From Ruminococcus sp. (lineage in GTDB: Bacteria > Bacillota_A > Clostridia > Oscillospirales > Acutalibacteraceae), in NCBI GenBank assembly GCA_017481395.1, contig JAFUPE010000086.1, forward strand, positions 1 through 27,881: a stretch of 27,881 bases of DNA, written 5' to 3'. Below are positions 1-7,953 of this stretch, in pieces (position 1 is the stretch's first letter; each line of letters begins with the position of its first letter). The translations under genes and the position numbers were made by a program. The notes below the pieces were generated by a model that was given only the letters and a program-made list of their open reading frames with translations, was not told the DNA's origin and searched no databases.

Positions 1-435
1 GGTGTAGCTGTGTATTTCGGCTTTTATCAGCTTAATTTTATATCGGGTATTTCCGGTTGGATTATGTTTATATTGGCTCGTTTCGGTTACGGGGTGTTTA
101 CCAAAACCGCTAAGAAAATCACTGTCGCAAGTATGATTACCGCTATAGTTATTACAGTAGTAATGATATTTGTTGCCCAGTATATTTCTGTTGCATTTAT
201 TATTTTTTCAGAGTTTAAGGACTTAGGTATTACTTTTATGGACGCTTTGGTGGCAACACCTGATTTTCTTGCTGAACCCGACATTATGAGGCCTTTTCTT
301 AGTGACCTGGGCTTTGCCTATTTGTTCAGCTTGTTGGGTATAGCAGGAAACGTTTTTAACTTCTTTAAGCAGAAAAAGGCAGAGAAAGCCGCAATTAATA
401 ATCCTCAGACCATAGAAAATGATATAGAACAATAA
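1..435 (+). CDS. Integral membrane protein of unknown function (5' end cut by window)
   Basis: The frame is open to the first base (codons for G-V-A precede the first in-window GTG), so the true start lies upstream and only the C-terminal ~144 residues are visible. What is seen: a hydrophobic stretch around residues 12-31, a long hydrophobic segment near residues 40-68 (rich in Ile/Val/Thr), an acidic extracytoplasmic-looking loop, another hydrophobic segment around residues 102-118, and a short charged tail ending NDIEQ. The Lys-rich tail after the last segment suggests a cytoplasmic C-terminus. No catalytic motif is visible and I do not recognise the family. The gene ends just before a hairpin terminator and faces the next gene convergently, so it closes its own transcription unit. 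Confidence 0.7.
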   Translation, partial: GVAVYFGFYQLNFISGISGWIMFILARFGYGVFTKTAKKITVASMITAIVITVVMIFVAQYISVAFIIFSEFKDLGITFMDALVATPDFLAEPDIMRPFLSDLGFAYLFSLLGIAGNVFNFFKQKKAEKAAINNPQTIENDIEQ

Positions 436-440
436 AAAAT

Positions 441-470
441 AGGAGCTGACTTTTACGGTCAGCTCCTTAT
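441..470 (+). terminator. Hairpin terminator between convergent genes
   Basis: AGGAGCTGAC (441-450) pairs perfectly with GTCAGCTCCT (458-467) around a 7-base loop. The T-run after it is weak on the plus strand (TATTCGTTT), but an A-rich run lies just before it (AATAAAAAAT, 431-440), which reads as a U-tract on the minus strand. It may therefore serve both this gene and the convergent minus-strand gene ending at 581. Confidence 0.75.
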
Positions 471-500
471 TCGTTTAATATTATAAATTTATTATATTCC

Positions 501-591
501 GCTGTTGGTGGTAGGTTTTCTATAAAGGTAACCTATCCGCAGTCGAATCGCCCTTAAGGTGCTACCTTGTGGCTAACGGTTTATTTAAGGC
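501..591. other. Non-coding segment with nested inverted repeats
   Basis: Between the terminator and the stop codon of the minus-strand gene lies a stretch able to fold. GGTAGGTT (510-517) pairs with AACCTATC (530-537) with one G-T wobble. AAGGT (556-560) pairs with ACCTT (564-568). GCCCTTAA (550-557) pairs with TTAAGGC (585-591) with one bulge, spanning the stop codon at 581-583. No U-tract follows on either strand and I do not recognise an RNA family. It may be a 3'-UTR structure or an interspersed palindromic repeat. Confidence 0.3.
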
Positions 592-3286
592 TATTGTAGA
601 TTTCTTCATAAATTCGTTTGCTGTTATTAAAGTCGTCAAATTCGAAGAAATCGTTTGCTCTGTCAATATACTCAGGCTCGGTTTTGCAGGAGTTTTCCAT
701 ATACTTGCAAATCTCATTAACTACATCTTCGTGGTTTGTGATAATGGGTCCAAAGCCTTGGGTAGGATAATCTATGCCGCCGGACTCGTAGTGAGGAGGC
801 AAGGTGTCGGGGTGGTAGTAAACAATAGGCTTTCTCATATATGCAAAGTCAAACTGAACACCTGAATAGTCGGTAACCATAAGGCTTGCTTCGGTTAAGA
901 TCTTTTCATAGCTCATATCGCCTGCGGCAGGCACAATCTCAACAAAGCCGTTTTGCGTAAAGTCTTCAAGCTGAGGACTCATAGCCGGGTGCAGAAGATA
1001 GGTAATGCCGTAGCCGTTTTTCTTTGCACATTCAATAAGCTTTTTGTCATTAATAAGTGTGTTGTAAAGTCTGAAATACTCGGTGTACTTAAAGTGCTCG
1101 TTGTAGGGCTTAACCTTGTATGCAATGCCCAGAGTAACGATATTACGTCTCCAGGTAGGAGTAATAAGAATAAACTTCTTGTCGTTGTTCTTAAGTCCGT
1201 CATAACGTGCCAAGCCATTAAGCTTAAGCATGCTTTCCTCGTAGCCGTAAATGGGGTGCATGAGGTTTTTCTTTTCGTACTTCGAGGCTAAACAGTAAAG
1301 GGTTGTGTTGTCGTAAAGTCGGTTTTGATACTGACCTAACTGCTGAACGGTCAAGCCATGCTGAATGCAGATAATCTTTGCCTTGAAAAGGTCAAGCACA
1401 TTGGGCACAAGGTACTTGGGAATACCGCAGTACTGCATAACAGATGCGTGTGTAGCCGCAACAGCCTCAGCGTTAAGTGCAAAGAGCTTGCATTTTAAGG
1501 AGTTGTGAATAAGCACGTGTTTTTTATCGTACTCTAAAAGTCGCTTGCAGTCGGGGGAGTCTTTGTCGATTATATAGTAAACCTGTACGTCGTCCTTAAC
1601 TGTGTTTGCGTATTTGAAGAAATATTCGCCGTTATCTCCGCCTTTGTAAAGCTTATCAAAGGTAAGCCAAATTCGCTTGCCTCTGAAGTAGGGGCGGGTA
1701 AGCCAGTAAAGGCTTCTTAAAATTACACGTCTTACCGCATTCGAGAAAGGCTTTGTGTTAATAAGCTGAGAAGCCATCAGAGCAATTTCTCGGAAGAATC
1801 TTTTGATTCCCTTACATTTAAATACTCTTAAGTATACTCCGTTTTTGCATTCCAGTGCCTTATCTTTGTTAAACTTCCAGTAAGCCTTGCCAAAACGCAG
1901 GCGGATTCTTGAAAAAGCCTTGGCAAACTGCAACGACAGAGCTTCTTCTTTGCCGTCAATAACGTAGGTGAAGCTGATTTTTTCTAAAGATTCTGTTACG
2001 GGAATAAAGAAATGAACGTTATACTTTTTAGAGTAGCTCATACCGAAGCATTTAAGCAAAGGATAAATAGCGTACTCGGTAAGCTTTACCTTTTTGCCGT
2101 CAAAGTTTGCGTAAAGCTCTATGTCCTCGGTAGCAATAAAGTCCTTGCCGGTAAACTCGGCATCCAACTCTAATTTGCCGTCGGCATAGTTTATGTTGTT
2201 GATTATCAGTGCAACACTGTTAAGCGTAGAGATATGTGCACTTTCCTTGCCCTCGACTGCAAACTGGATGTTTCCTTCCTCGTCCAGCTCAAGATGGTGA
2301 TTTTCTTTTGCACGCTCTGTTTTATCCTTAAGAATCTTCATCCAAAGCGAACGATTGATGTACTTGCATCTGATTGCCGAGGCTGTATAAATAGTGTTAT
2401 CTATATATTTTAAAGCGTCGCATACAGCATCATAAAATTCGTAAACTTCCTCTTCGCTTAAAACACCTTTGTTGTTTTCGTAATAATTGTTGGCAAATTT
2501 TGCGAAAATCAGTTTACAGAAAGCATACTGTACAAAAGAGGGAACAGAACCTTTTTCGTCAATAAGCTTTTCCATAAAGGGAATCATAAATTTCCTTATG
2601 CTGTCGGTATAATACACCTTATCGTACTGACCGTCAAAAAGCACGCTGTCATTTTCCAGAGCACGGGTGCTTTCGCACCACGCTTTGTTTGAATAGCTGA
2701 TATTGACATTTTTAATAAGAGCTTCAAGAATAAATTTCTTTAAAGCCTCTTCGCCTATGGAAAGGTCAAACTCAAGGTCTTTAACATCGGTTGCCTTAAA
2801 GAAATAGCCGTAAATAGCCAAGGCGGCATTGTAAGGAAATTCGTTAAGGTCGCAAAAATCCGAAAGACCGTCAAGCTTTGAATAGCCTATGAATTTACCG
2901 TTTTTGTTGCATGTTTTAACTGAAATTTCAACAGTAGAGCAAGGATAGCTTTCTGTTGCCTGAGCGATAAAGCTTATTGCGTTATCTGTGAGGGTTACGG
3001 CAGATTCGGTAAAGCATACGTAGCCGTCAGAAAGTAAGCTTAAGCCTTTGCTGTAAACCTCGCTTCTGGCAGGAAGATTATCACATTCAAGCAAGGATAC
3101 AGCATCGGGATTTTCCGATACAGCCTTATTTACTGCTTGTGCTGACTCTTCACTGCCGATACAGTCAGCCATAAGTATTCTTACACTGCTAAAGGCTGCT
3201 TTGGCATTTAAGTAAGAGCTCACGGATTCTTCTAAATTTTCTTCGTTTGTTACCGCCATAACAACGGTAAGGTTTAAGTTATTCAT
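581..3286 (-). CDS. CDP-glycerol glycerophosphotransferase (TagF/TagB-like) with GT2-like N-terminal domain
   Basis: Likely transfers polyol-phosphate units from CDP-activated donors during synthesis of a teichoic-acid-like surface polymer at the inner face of the membrane. The start is placed at ATG 3284-3286 (901 residues): GGAGG at 3292-3296 fits it, while an in-frame codon 42 bases upstream has no such site. Residues ~4-220 resemble a GT-A/GT2 glycosyltransferase fold, but the usual Asp-rich nucleotide-sugar motifs read as MADCIGSEES (39-48) and CFTESA (91-96), so this part may be inactive. Residues ~560-900 form the Glyphos_transf domain: CIQHG near 642, LLHP near 765, TDYSGVQFD near 805 and the closing F-D-D-F-N-N-S motif. 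The family call for the C-terminus is firm; the polymer made is not known. A divergent acyltransferase and an LTA-synthase-like enzyme next door support a cell-envelope role. Confidence 0.88.
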   Translation of the reverse strand: MNNLNLTVVMAVTNEENLEESVSSYLNAKAAFSSVRILMADCIGSEESAQAVNKAVSENPDAVSLLECDNLPARSEVYSKGLSLLSDGYVCFTESAVTLTDNAISFIAQATESYPCSTVEISVKTCNKNGKFIGYSKLDGLSDFCDLNEFPYNAALAIYGYFFKATDVKDLEFDLSIGEEALKKFILEALIKNVNISYSNKAWCESTRALENDSVLFDGQYDKVYYTDSIRKFMIPFMEKLIDEKGSVPSFVQYAFCKLIFAKFANNYYENNKGVLSEEEVYEFYDAVCDALKYIDNTIYTASAIRCKYINRSLWMKILKDKTERAKENHHLELDEEGNIQFAVEGKESAHISTLNSVALIINNINYADGKLELDAEFTGKDFIATEDIELYANFDGKKVKLTEYAIYPLLKCFGMSYSKKYNVHFFIPVTESLEKISFTYVIDGKEEALSLQFAKAFSRIRLRFGKAYWKFNKDKALECKNGVYLRVFKCKGIKRFFREIALMASQLINTKPFSNAVRRVILRSLYWLTRPYFRGKRIWLTFDKLYKGGDNGEYFFKYANTVKDDVQVYYIIDKDSPDCKRLLEYDKKHVLIHNSLKCKLFALNAEAVAATHASVMQYCGIPKYLVPNVLDLFKAKIICIQHGLTVQQLGQYQNRLYDNTTLYCLASKYEKKNLMHPIYGYEESMLKLNGLARYDGLKNNDKKFILITPTWRRNIVTLGIAYKVKPYNEHFKYTEYFRLYNTLINDKKLIECAKKNGYGITYLLHPAMSPQLEDFTQNGFVEIVPAAGDMSYEKILTEASLMVTDYSGVQFDFAYMRKPIVYYHPDTLPPHYESGGIDYPTQGFGPIITNHEDVVNEICKYMENSCKTEPEYIDRANDFFEFDDFNNSKRIYEEIYNSLK

Positions 3287-3321
3287 ATTAACCTCCGAAA
3301 ACCTTTGGGGGATTCCCCTTA

Positions 3322-3351
3322 TTGACAAACTTTTGCTTTCTATGGTAAATT
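3322..3351 (+). promoter_or_regulatory. Sigma-A promoter for the acyltransferase gene, overlapping a divergent -10
   Basis: TTGACA (3322-3327), 18-bp spacer, TAAATT (3346-3351) preceded by an extended-10 TG (3343-3344). On the minus strand TATAAT occupies 3349-3354, a candidate -10 for the divergent glycerophosphotransferase gene, though no good minus -35 is seen. The two -10 elements share bases, so the promoters may compete. A GGGGGATTCCCC near-palindrome (3307-3318) lies between them and the minus-strand ribosome binding site. Confidence 0.6.
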
Positions 3352-3397
3352 ATATTAACCGCAATGCTTGCGGATATTAAACTTAGGAGGGAACAGG

Positions 3398-4759
3398 ATG
3401 ACAAGAAAAGGTATAAAAAGACTTTCTGTCGGATATATTCTTATTTTCACCCAAATTTTGTTGTTTTTTCACTATCAGGGTGCTAAAAATCCTTTTTCAT
3501 TGATTTTTAAGTCCCTTAATGCCGAAAGTAACCCTGTATTATGGTACATTGGCTTATTATTTATCGGTGTAATCGGATTGGCAGTTGCAGTCTGGGGCGG
3601 TGTTGATTTTAAGAAAACTGCACCAAAGGCAACAGCTCCTGCGGATTTAACCAAAGCGGGGGATATGTATCGCGATTTTAAGGGCAGAGAGTATTTTTAC
3701 GACAATGCAAAGTTTATTCTCATTTTCCTTGTAGTTCTTGCTCATGCCATTTCTCCGTTTAAGGATATGGCAGGCTTCTGGCTTAAGGGTGAGTATATGC
3801 TTTTGTGGCGAGCTATCAACACAATGCACATGCCTTGTCTTATTTTTATTTCAGGCTTCTTTGCTAAAAAATATATAAGACCAGACGGCAGTATAAATGT
3901 GCAAAGACCCTTTACTTACATTGTTTACTATTTAGCCGCACAGTTTACCGTCGGAGCCTTTGAGGTATTTGTTTTAGGCGACTCAATCGCCAAGAGCGTA
4001 CTGGCACCAAGGTCTTCGCTGTGGTTTTTGGTATGCCTTATCTGGTGGTACCTTTTGCTTCCTGTTATTGACAAGATTGACCCCAAAATTATGCTGACAG
4101 TAGCGGTTGTTTTTGGCCTTCTTATCGGTTACGACGAGAGAGTAAGCAACCTTATGGCAATGTCCAGAATGATTGTTCACTTCCCGTTCTTCCTTACAGG
4201 CTACTATCTTTCATCAGGTCAGATGCAGAAGCTTTTCACAAAAAAGTCAAAGCTTCTTTCAATTCCTGCTTTTTTGGTGGCAATGCTTACCCTTGTGGGA
4301 ACCTTGTATCTTACAGGCTCGGGCAAAGTACTTAACTTTAGCATCAACGGTTTTATTACCTGTGATCGTTCCTACTTTGCTATCTTTAAAAACACCTCGA
4401 TAAATCCTGTTTTCTGGTTCTTGCCCAGAGTGTGGTTTTATCTTTGCGCCCCACTTCTGTGTTTTGCTTTCCTTGTATGGGTTCCCAGAAAGAAGAACGT
4501 ATTCACCGCTTTCGGTGCACGTACGCTTTCGGTTTATATTCTTCACCGTTATCTGTACCTTGCATATCTTGAATTTAAATGGTACAGCTTCGACTGGCTT
4601 CCCTTCGAAGTATCCCAGACTGCCGCAGGCTTTATAATGATTGGTGTATCTGTAGTGCTTACAATTGTACTTTCGCTTTATCCTTTCTATTTACCCTTCG
4701 AGCTTTTGGGAAGAGTCAAGATAAAACCCTTGCTCAAAAAGCAAAAAGAGTTAGGCTAA
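3398..4759 (+). CDS. Membrane O-acyltransferase, acyltransferase family 3
   Basis: Probably moves acetyl or another acyl group across the membrane onto a cell-surface glycan, as OatA/fucose 4-O-acetylase relatives do. The start is ATG 3398 (453 residues), 7 bases after AGGAGG (3385-3390); an in-frame TTG 30 bases upstream is less likely. The family signature begins after an N-terminal extension of ~95 residues with two hydrophobic segments: REYFYDNAKFILIFLVVLAH with Arg97, Asp102 and His116 (the expected catalytic His), followed by NTMHMPCLIFISGFF. About ten further hydrophobic segments follow, with a basic C-terminus. It is divergent from the TagF-like gene and followed on the same strand by the sulfatase-fold enzyme, suggesting shared work on a surface polymer. 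Acceptor and donor cannot be told from sequence. No clear terminator follows, so read-through into the next gene is possible. Confidence 0.85.
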   Translation: MTRKGIKRLSVGYILIFTQILLFFHYQGAKNPFSLIFKSLNAESNPVLWYIGLLFIGVIGLAVAVWGGVDFKKTAPKATAPADLTKAGDMYRDFKGREYFYDNAKFILIFLVVLAHAISPFKDMAGFWLKGEYMLLWRAINTMHMPCLIFISGFFAKKYIRPDGSINVQRPFTYIVYYLAAQFTVGAFEVFVLGDSIAKSVLAPRSSLWFLVCLIWWYLLLPVIDKIDPKIMLTVAVVFGLLIGYDERVSNLMAMSRMIVHFPFFLTGYYLSSGQMQKLFTKKSKLLSIPAFLVAMLTLVGTLYLTGSGKVLNFSINGFITCDRSYFAIFKNTSINPVFWFLPRVWFYLCAPLLCFAFLVWVPRKKNVFTAFGARTLSVYILHRYLYLAYLEFKWYSFDWLPFEVSQTAAGFIMIGVSVVLTIVLSLYPFYLPFELLGRVKIKPLLKKQKELG

Positions 4760-4863
4760 ACCGATTTGCACCAAACTTTATTATACAATATTACGTAAAT
4801 TAAATCAATATACGACATATATACATTTATTATGCCTAAAAGTGATTTTTGTGTAAAATATTG

Positions 4864-4891
4864 TTGTAATTTTAATTGAATATGATATAAT
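4864..4891 (+). promoter_or_regulatory. Sigma-A promoter for the LTA-synthase-like gene
   Basis: TTGTAA (4864-4869), 16-bp spacer, TATAAT (4886-4891). The predicted transcript start is around 4897-4898, at the foot of the hairpin at 4896-4933. The rest of 4760-4963 is AT-rich and shows no gene. Confidence 0.65.
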
Positions 4892-4895
4892 TATT

Positions 4896-4933
4896 TGAAG
4901 CGGTTAGTCTAAATAATAAAGGCAGCCGCTTCA
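4896..4933 (+). promoter_or_regulatory. Hairpin at the predicted 5' end of the transcript
   Basis: TGAAGCGG (4896-4903) pairs perfectly with CCGCTTCA (4926-4933), and a G-U and an A-U pair extend it inward. It starts almost exactly at the predicted +1 of the promoter at 4864-4891 and lies 30 bases upstream of the ATG. A 5'-terminal stem like this could protect the mRNA from decay; it has no U-run, so it is not a terminator. Confidence 0.5.
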
Positions 4934-4963
4934 ACTGCGTTTGGTTATAATGGGAGGATACGT

Positions 4964-6682
4964 ATGAAGTTTTTTTCTAAGCTTAAAACCTTTTTATTTG
5001 CAGATGACAGAAAGCTTAAAAGCAGAGCAGTGATTTCCTTTGGTGCGGTGCTTACTTTTGTTATGACTTATTTTCTTGCACCTATTATTGAAATTTTCGT
5101 TGCAAATACAATGTTCTTTGATTATACCATCTCTCAGGTAATGCTGCCTGTAGGTGTTTCGGCACTTGTTGTATTTGCGGTGCTTTTCGGGCTGTCATTT
5201 ATTATGAAGGGCAGACTCCTTAATTGGTATCTGTCTTTGCTTGTAGGGCTTTCTTTAGGTGCTTATGTTCAGTCGATATTTATGAACTCAAGCGTAGGCG
5301 TACTTGACGGTACCGAGGTTTTGTGGAAGGACCTTGCTGTTGAGGCTGTTATAGGCCTTGCGATTTGGGGCTTTATCCTCTTTTTACTATTCGCTTTACA
5401 GCAGTTTAGTAAAAAAATCTGGACCTATGCCACAGGCTTTCTATGTGTACTCTTATGTGTAATGCAGCTTGCAAGCTCAGTTGGTGTTTTCTTTATAAGC
5501 GATATCGACGAGAAGAGCAATATTCAGGCAACCCGCGTAGGCGAGTTTGACCTTTCCGATAAGCACAACGTAATCGTGCTTGCCATTGATTCTTTCGACG
5601 TTACCTTTGCCGAAGAGGTTATGGAGAATAACCCCGAGTATTTCGACGAGTTTGACGGTTTTACATGGTATAAGAACACTACTCCTCACTACTCTCGTAC
5701 CTTCCCCTCTGTGGCATATCTTTTCACGGGTGAAAACTCTTTCTATACCTCTGAGTATGACGATGCAATGTCTACTGCTTGGAGCAATAACGGCTTTTTT
5801 GAGGATATGAAGGATGCAGGCTATGCTATTCGCATTTATGCTCACCAGAAGTATGTAAACCCAGATGGTGAGTATTTAATGGAATACTTAGACAATTACA
5901 AGGTTATTGAGCCCGAAATTGACTACCTTAAGCTTGAAAAAGAAATGCTGATGCTTTCACTTTACCGCACAGCACCGGTTGCGCTTAAGCCTTTCTTCGA
6001 AACCGACACAACTCAGGCAAACAGTGCATACTCACTTACCAATAACGAGCGTATTTCTCTTACCGACTATGCTTTTTACGACAGGTTAACCAGCGAAAAG
6101 CTTAATAAGGATAACAACTCAGGTGAAAAGGGCACTTTCTCATATTATCTCTTCCGAGGTTGCCACGCACCTTATCTTTTTGACGAAAACTGCGAGAAAA
6201 CCGACGAAAAGGTAACTGTTAAAGAAGCAACTCGCGGTGCTCTTACAAATGTTTCCGAGTATTTAAAACAGCTCAAAGAACTTGGCATTTACGATTCTTC
6301 TACAATTATCGTAACCTCTGACCATGGCAAGTCGGGTACAATTACCGAGCTTGATGCCCCCCGAGTTGTTTCTATGTTCTACAAGCCTGCAGGCTCAACC
6401 GGCGAAATGAAAGAGAGCAACAGTCCTCAGCAGCTTGTAAACGTGCGACCTACAGTTTTAAAGGAAATGGGACTTGACTACGCCGATTACGGCACACCCT
6501 TTGACGAGGTTGCCGAGGATGCCGATGTTACAAGATATATGTATATGAGTGGTGCCTCCGAGGATGGCTCTGTCCGCGAAGAAAACCTTGTAACCTACGA
6601 AATCAAAGGCGACGCCAACAATTTTGAAAACTGGAAAATTATAGACAAATTCCCCATAGAATACCCCTTCTTGCAGGGATAA
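4964..6682 (+). CDS. Membrane-anchored sulfatase-fold phosphotransferase (LTA-synthase-like)
   Basis: Alkaline-phosphatase superfamily enzyme expected to act outside the membrane, transferring or cleaving phosphoglycerol- or phosphoethanolamine-type groups on surface polymers. Residues 1-178 hold about five hydrophobic segments; the catalytic domain follows. Visible active-site elements: NVIVLAIDSFD with Asp209 (metal), SRTFPSVAYLFTG with Thr246 in the position of the sulfatase Cys/Ser nucleophile (Thr is typical of the phosphotransferase branch), a FRGCHAPY segment, and TSDHG with Asp453-His454 (metal). The 572-residue length and topology fit LtaS-like proteins, but the catalytic block is closer to the general sulfatase pattern, so substrate is uncertain. 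GGGAGG at 4952-4957 supports the ATG. A strong terminator follows at 6697. Neighbouring TagF-like and acyltransferase genes point to teichoic-acid-like polymer assembly. Confidence 0.8.
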   Translation: MKFFSKLKTFLFADDRKLKSRAVISFGAVLTFVMTYFLAPIIEIFVANTMFFDYTISQVMLPVGVSALVVFAVLFGLSFIMKGRLLNWYLSLLVGLSLGAYVQSIFMNSSVGVLDGTEVLWKDLAVEAVIGLAIWGFILFLLFALQQFSKKIWTYATGFLCVLLCVMQLASSVGVFFISDIDEKSNIQATRVGEFDLSDKHNVIVLAIDSFDVTFAEEVMENNPEYFDEFDGFTWYKNTTPHYSRTFPSVAYLFTGENSFYTSEYDDAMSTAWSNNGFFEDMKDAGYAIRIYAHQKYVNPDGEYLMEYLDNYKVIEPEIDYLKLEKEMLMLSLYRTAPVALKPFFETDTTQANSAYSLTNNERISLTDYAFYDRLTSEKLNKDNNSGEKGTFSYYLFRGCHAPYLFDENCEKTDEKVTVKEATRGALTNVSEYLKQLKELGIYDSSTIIVTSDHGKSGTITELDAPRVVSMFYKPAGSTGEMKESNSPQQLVNVRPTVLKEMGLDYADYGTPFDEVAEDADVTRYMYMSGASEDGSVREENLVTYEIKGDANNFENWKIIDKFPIEYPFLQG

Positions 6683-6696
6683 AATTAAGCTTACAG

Positions 6697-6727
6697 ACTG
6701 CCTTCCTTTTATGAAAGGCAGTTTTTT
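6697..6727 (+). terminator. Rho-independent terminator
   Basis: ACTGCCTT (6697-6704) pairs perfectly with AAGGCAGT (6715-6722) around a 10-base loop, followed by a run of T. It lies 14 bases after the stop of the LTA-synthase-like gene. Confidence 0.88.
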
Positions 6728-6748
6728 TATATAAATCCGACATATTTT

Positions 6749-6763
6749 AACTTAATTTAAGTT
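6749..6763. promoter_or_regulatory. Perfect palindrome just upstream of a -35 box (operator candidate)
   Basis: AACTTAA-T-TTAAGTT is a 15-base perfect inverted repeat whose right end is 5 bases before the TTGTAA -35 of the next promoter. The placement suits an activator or repressor site. No regulator is assigned. Confidence 0.4.
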
Positions 6764-6768
6764 GTAGG

Positions 6769-6796
6769 TTGTAATATACTTTTTGTATCTTATAAT
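6769..6796 (+). promoter_or_regulatory. Sigma-A promoter for the ATP-grasp gene
   Basis: TTGTAA (6769-6774), 16-bp spacer, TATAAT (6791-6796). The predicted start near 6803 leaves only about 10 bases of leader before ATG 6813, overlapping the GAAGG ribosome site (6802-6806). The leader is therefore unusually short, or another promoter is used. Confidence 0.55.
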
Positions 6797-6812
6797 CGAA
6801 TGAAGGTTACGT

Positions 6813-7817
6813 ATGTCTCGGATTTTTTACTTAGTAAAACGTGTTTTTTCTATGAATCACAGGCAAATGCTTGCGAAAATTAAAGAAGTAAAACAGCGAA
6901 GCGGCAAAAGCTACCTATATATTATTTTTGATATGATTAACTGTGGCATAAAATATCAGGCAGGATATATGGATTATGCCCTTTTTGAAATGTATAATTT
7001 AAATGCGGCTCAACGTAAAACAGTGGTTACAAGAGGCATTAACAACGGCTTTATAAAACGTTTTAATAATCCCGAGTATATTGAGGTTTTTGAGGACAAG
7101 CGTAAGTTTAATTCTGCTTTTTCGCAGTTTTTACATAGAGAATGGATAGATGCAGAAACCGCAACTGACAGCGAGCTTGAGTTATTCGTAAATAAAAATA
7201 CTCAGTTTATGGCTAAGCCTGCCAAGGGTATGTGCGGAAAGGGGATTGAAAAGCTAAGCTTCAATGATTTTGAATCTTTGTATGAGCTTAAGGCTTATCT
7301 GAGGCTTAAGGAGCTTTTTGTTTTGGAAGAGGTGATTGTTCAGCACGCTGTTATGAGCAAGCTTCACCCCGAATGTGTCAACACCTGTCGGGTTATTACT
7401 CTGTTTAAAGACGGCAAGGCAAACGTGGTAGCCGCATATCTCAGAATCGGCAACGGTAAGCACGTGGACAATTTCAACTCGGGCGGCATGGTTGTACCCG
7501 TTGATGAAGAAAGCGGCGAAATTGTTTATCCTGCCATTAACAAGAATAGCGAGCTTTTTGATGTGCATCCTCTTACGGGAACACCTATTAAAGGCTTTAA
7601 GGTGCCCGACTGGAGTTTGGTTACGGATTTAGCAAAGAAGGCTTCTTTAGTTGTACCTCAGGTGGGACTTGTTGGCTGGGATATTGCCCTTACCGAAAAA
7701 TGTCCTGTAATAATTGAGGGCAATGATTTCCCCGGGCACGATATTTACGGACTTCCGCCTCACCGTAAAGACGGCATAGGTGTACTTCCGAAATTTGAGA
7801 AAATCATACAAAGCTAA
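6813..7817 (+). CDS. Sugar-transfer-associated ATP-grasp protein
   Basis: Member of the ATP-grasp superfamily found in polysaccharide loci, where a carboxylate-amine or carboxylate-thiol ligase role is presumed and rarely proven. The N-terminal ~95 residues are basic and partly helical. The ATP-grasp core follows: FMAKPAKGMCGKGI with Lys135 for nucleotide binding, FVLEEVI with the Glu pair near 172-173, a CVNTCRVIT block with Asn190 and Arg193, NSGGMVVPVD, and the metal-binding end GWDIAL (Asp290) plus IIEGNDFPG (Glu302, Asn304). All expected ligands appear intact over 334 residues. It has its own promoter and terminator, so it is a single-gene unit next to the surface-polymer genes. ATG 6813 has a modest GAAGG site; later in-frame ATGs (codons 14 and 19) have no better one. 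The substrate is unknown. Confidence 0.78.
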   Translation: MSRIFYLVKRVFSMNHRQMLAKIKEVKQRSGKSYLYIIFDMINCGIKYQAGYMDYALFEMYNLNAAQRKTVVTRGINNGFIKRFNNPEYIEVFEDKRKFNSAFSQFLHREWIDAETATDSELELFVNKNTQFMAKPAKGMCGKGIEKLSFNDFESLYELKAYLRLKELFVLEEVIVQHAVMSKLHPECVNTCRVITLFKDGKANVVAAYLRIGNGKHVDNFNSGGMVVPVDEESGEIVYPAINKNSELFDVHPLTGTPIKGFKVPDWSLVTDLAKKASLVVPQVGLVGWDIALTEKCPVIIEGNDFPGHDIYGLPPHRKDGIGVLPKFEKIIQS

Positions 7818-7821
7818 GTTT

Positions 7822-7850
7822 AAGCACCGTTTAGTCGGTGCTTTTTCTTT
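7822..7850 (+). terminator. Rho-independent terminator
   Basis: AAGCACCG (7822-7829) pairs perfectly with CGGTGCTT (7836-7843), loop of 6, followed by TTTCTTT. It begins 5 bases after the stop of the ATP-grasp gene. Confidence 0.88.
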
Positions 7851-7878
7851 TGGTTAAAGTTAATCGTTTATTCATAAT

Positions 7879-7907
7879 TTGATTTAAAAAGTTTTGTATA
7901 ATATAAT
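7879..7907 (+). promoter_or_regulatory. Sigma-A promoter for the Fe-S reductase operon
   Basis: TTGATT (7879-7884), 17-bp spacer, TATAAT (7902-7907). A transcript starting near 7914 excludes the more upstream in-frame start codons of the following gene and supports ATG 7954. Confidence 0.7.
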
Positions 7908-7953
7908 ATTATGTTATAAAATGTCGTATTATGTCTTGAAAAGGAAGATGTTT

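Noticed and set aside
501..580. Possible tRNA suggested by the string GTCGAATCGC
   Set aside because: No acceptor stem, D-arm or anticodon arm can be drawn around it.
569..865. 98-codon plus-strand frame opposite the glycerophosphotransferase C-terminus
   Set aside because: Antisense to conserved Glyphos_transf motifs; no independent support.
5477..5845. 122-codon minus-strand open frame in the LTA-synthase-like gene
   Set aside because: Antisense to the catalytic block of a recognisable enzyme; no independent support.
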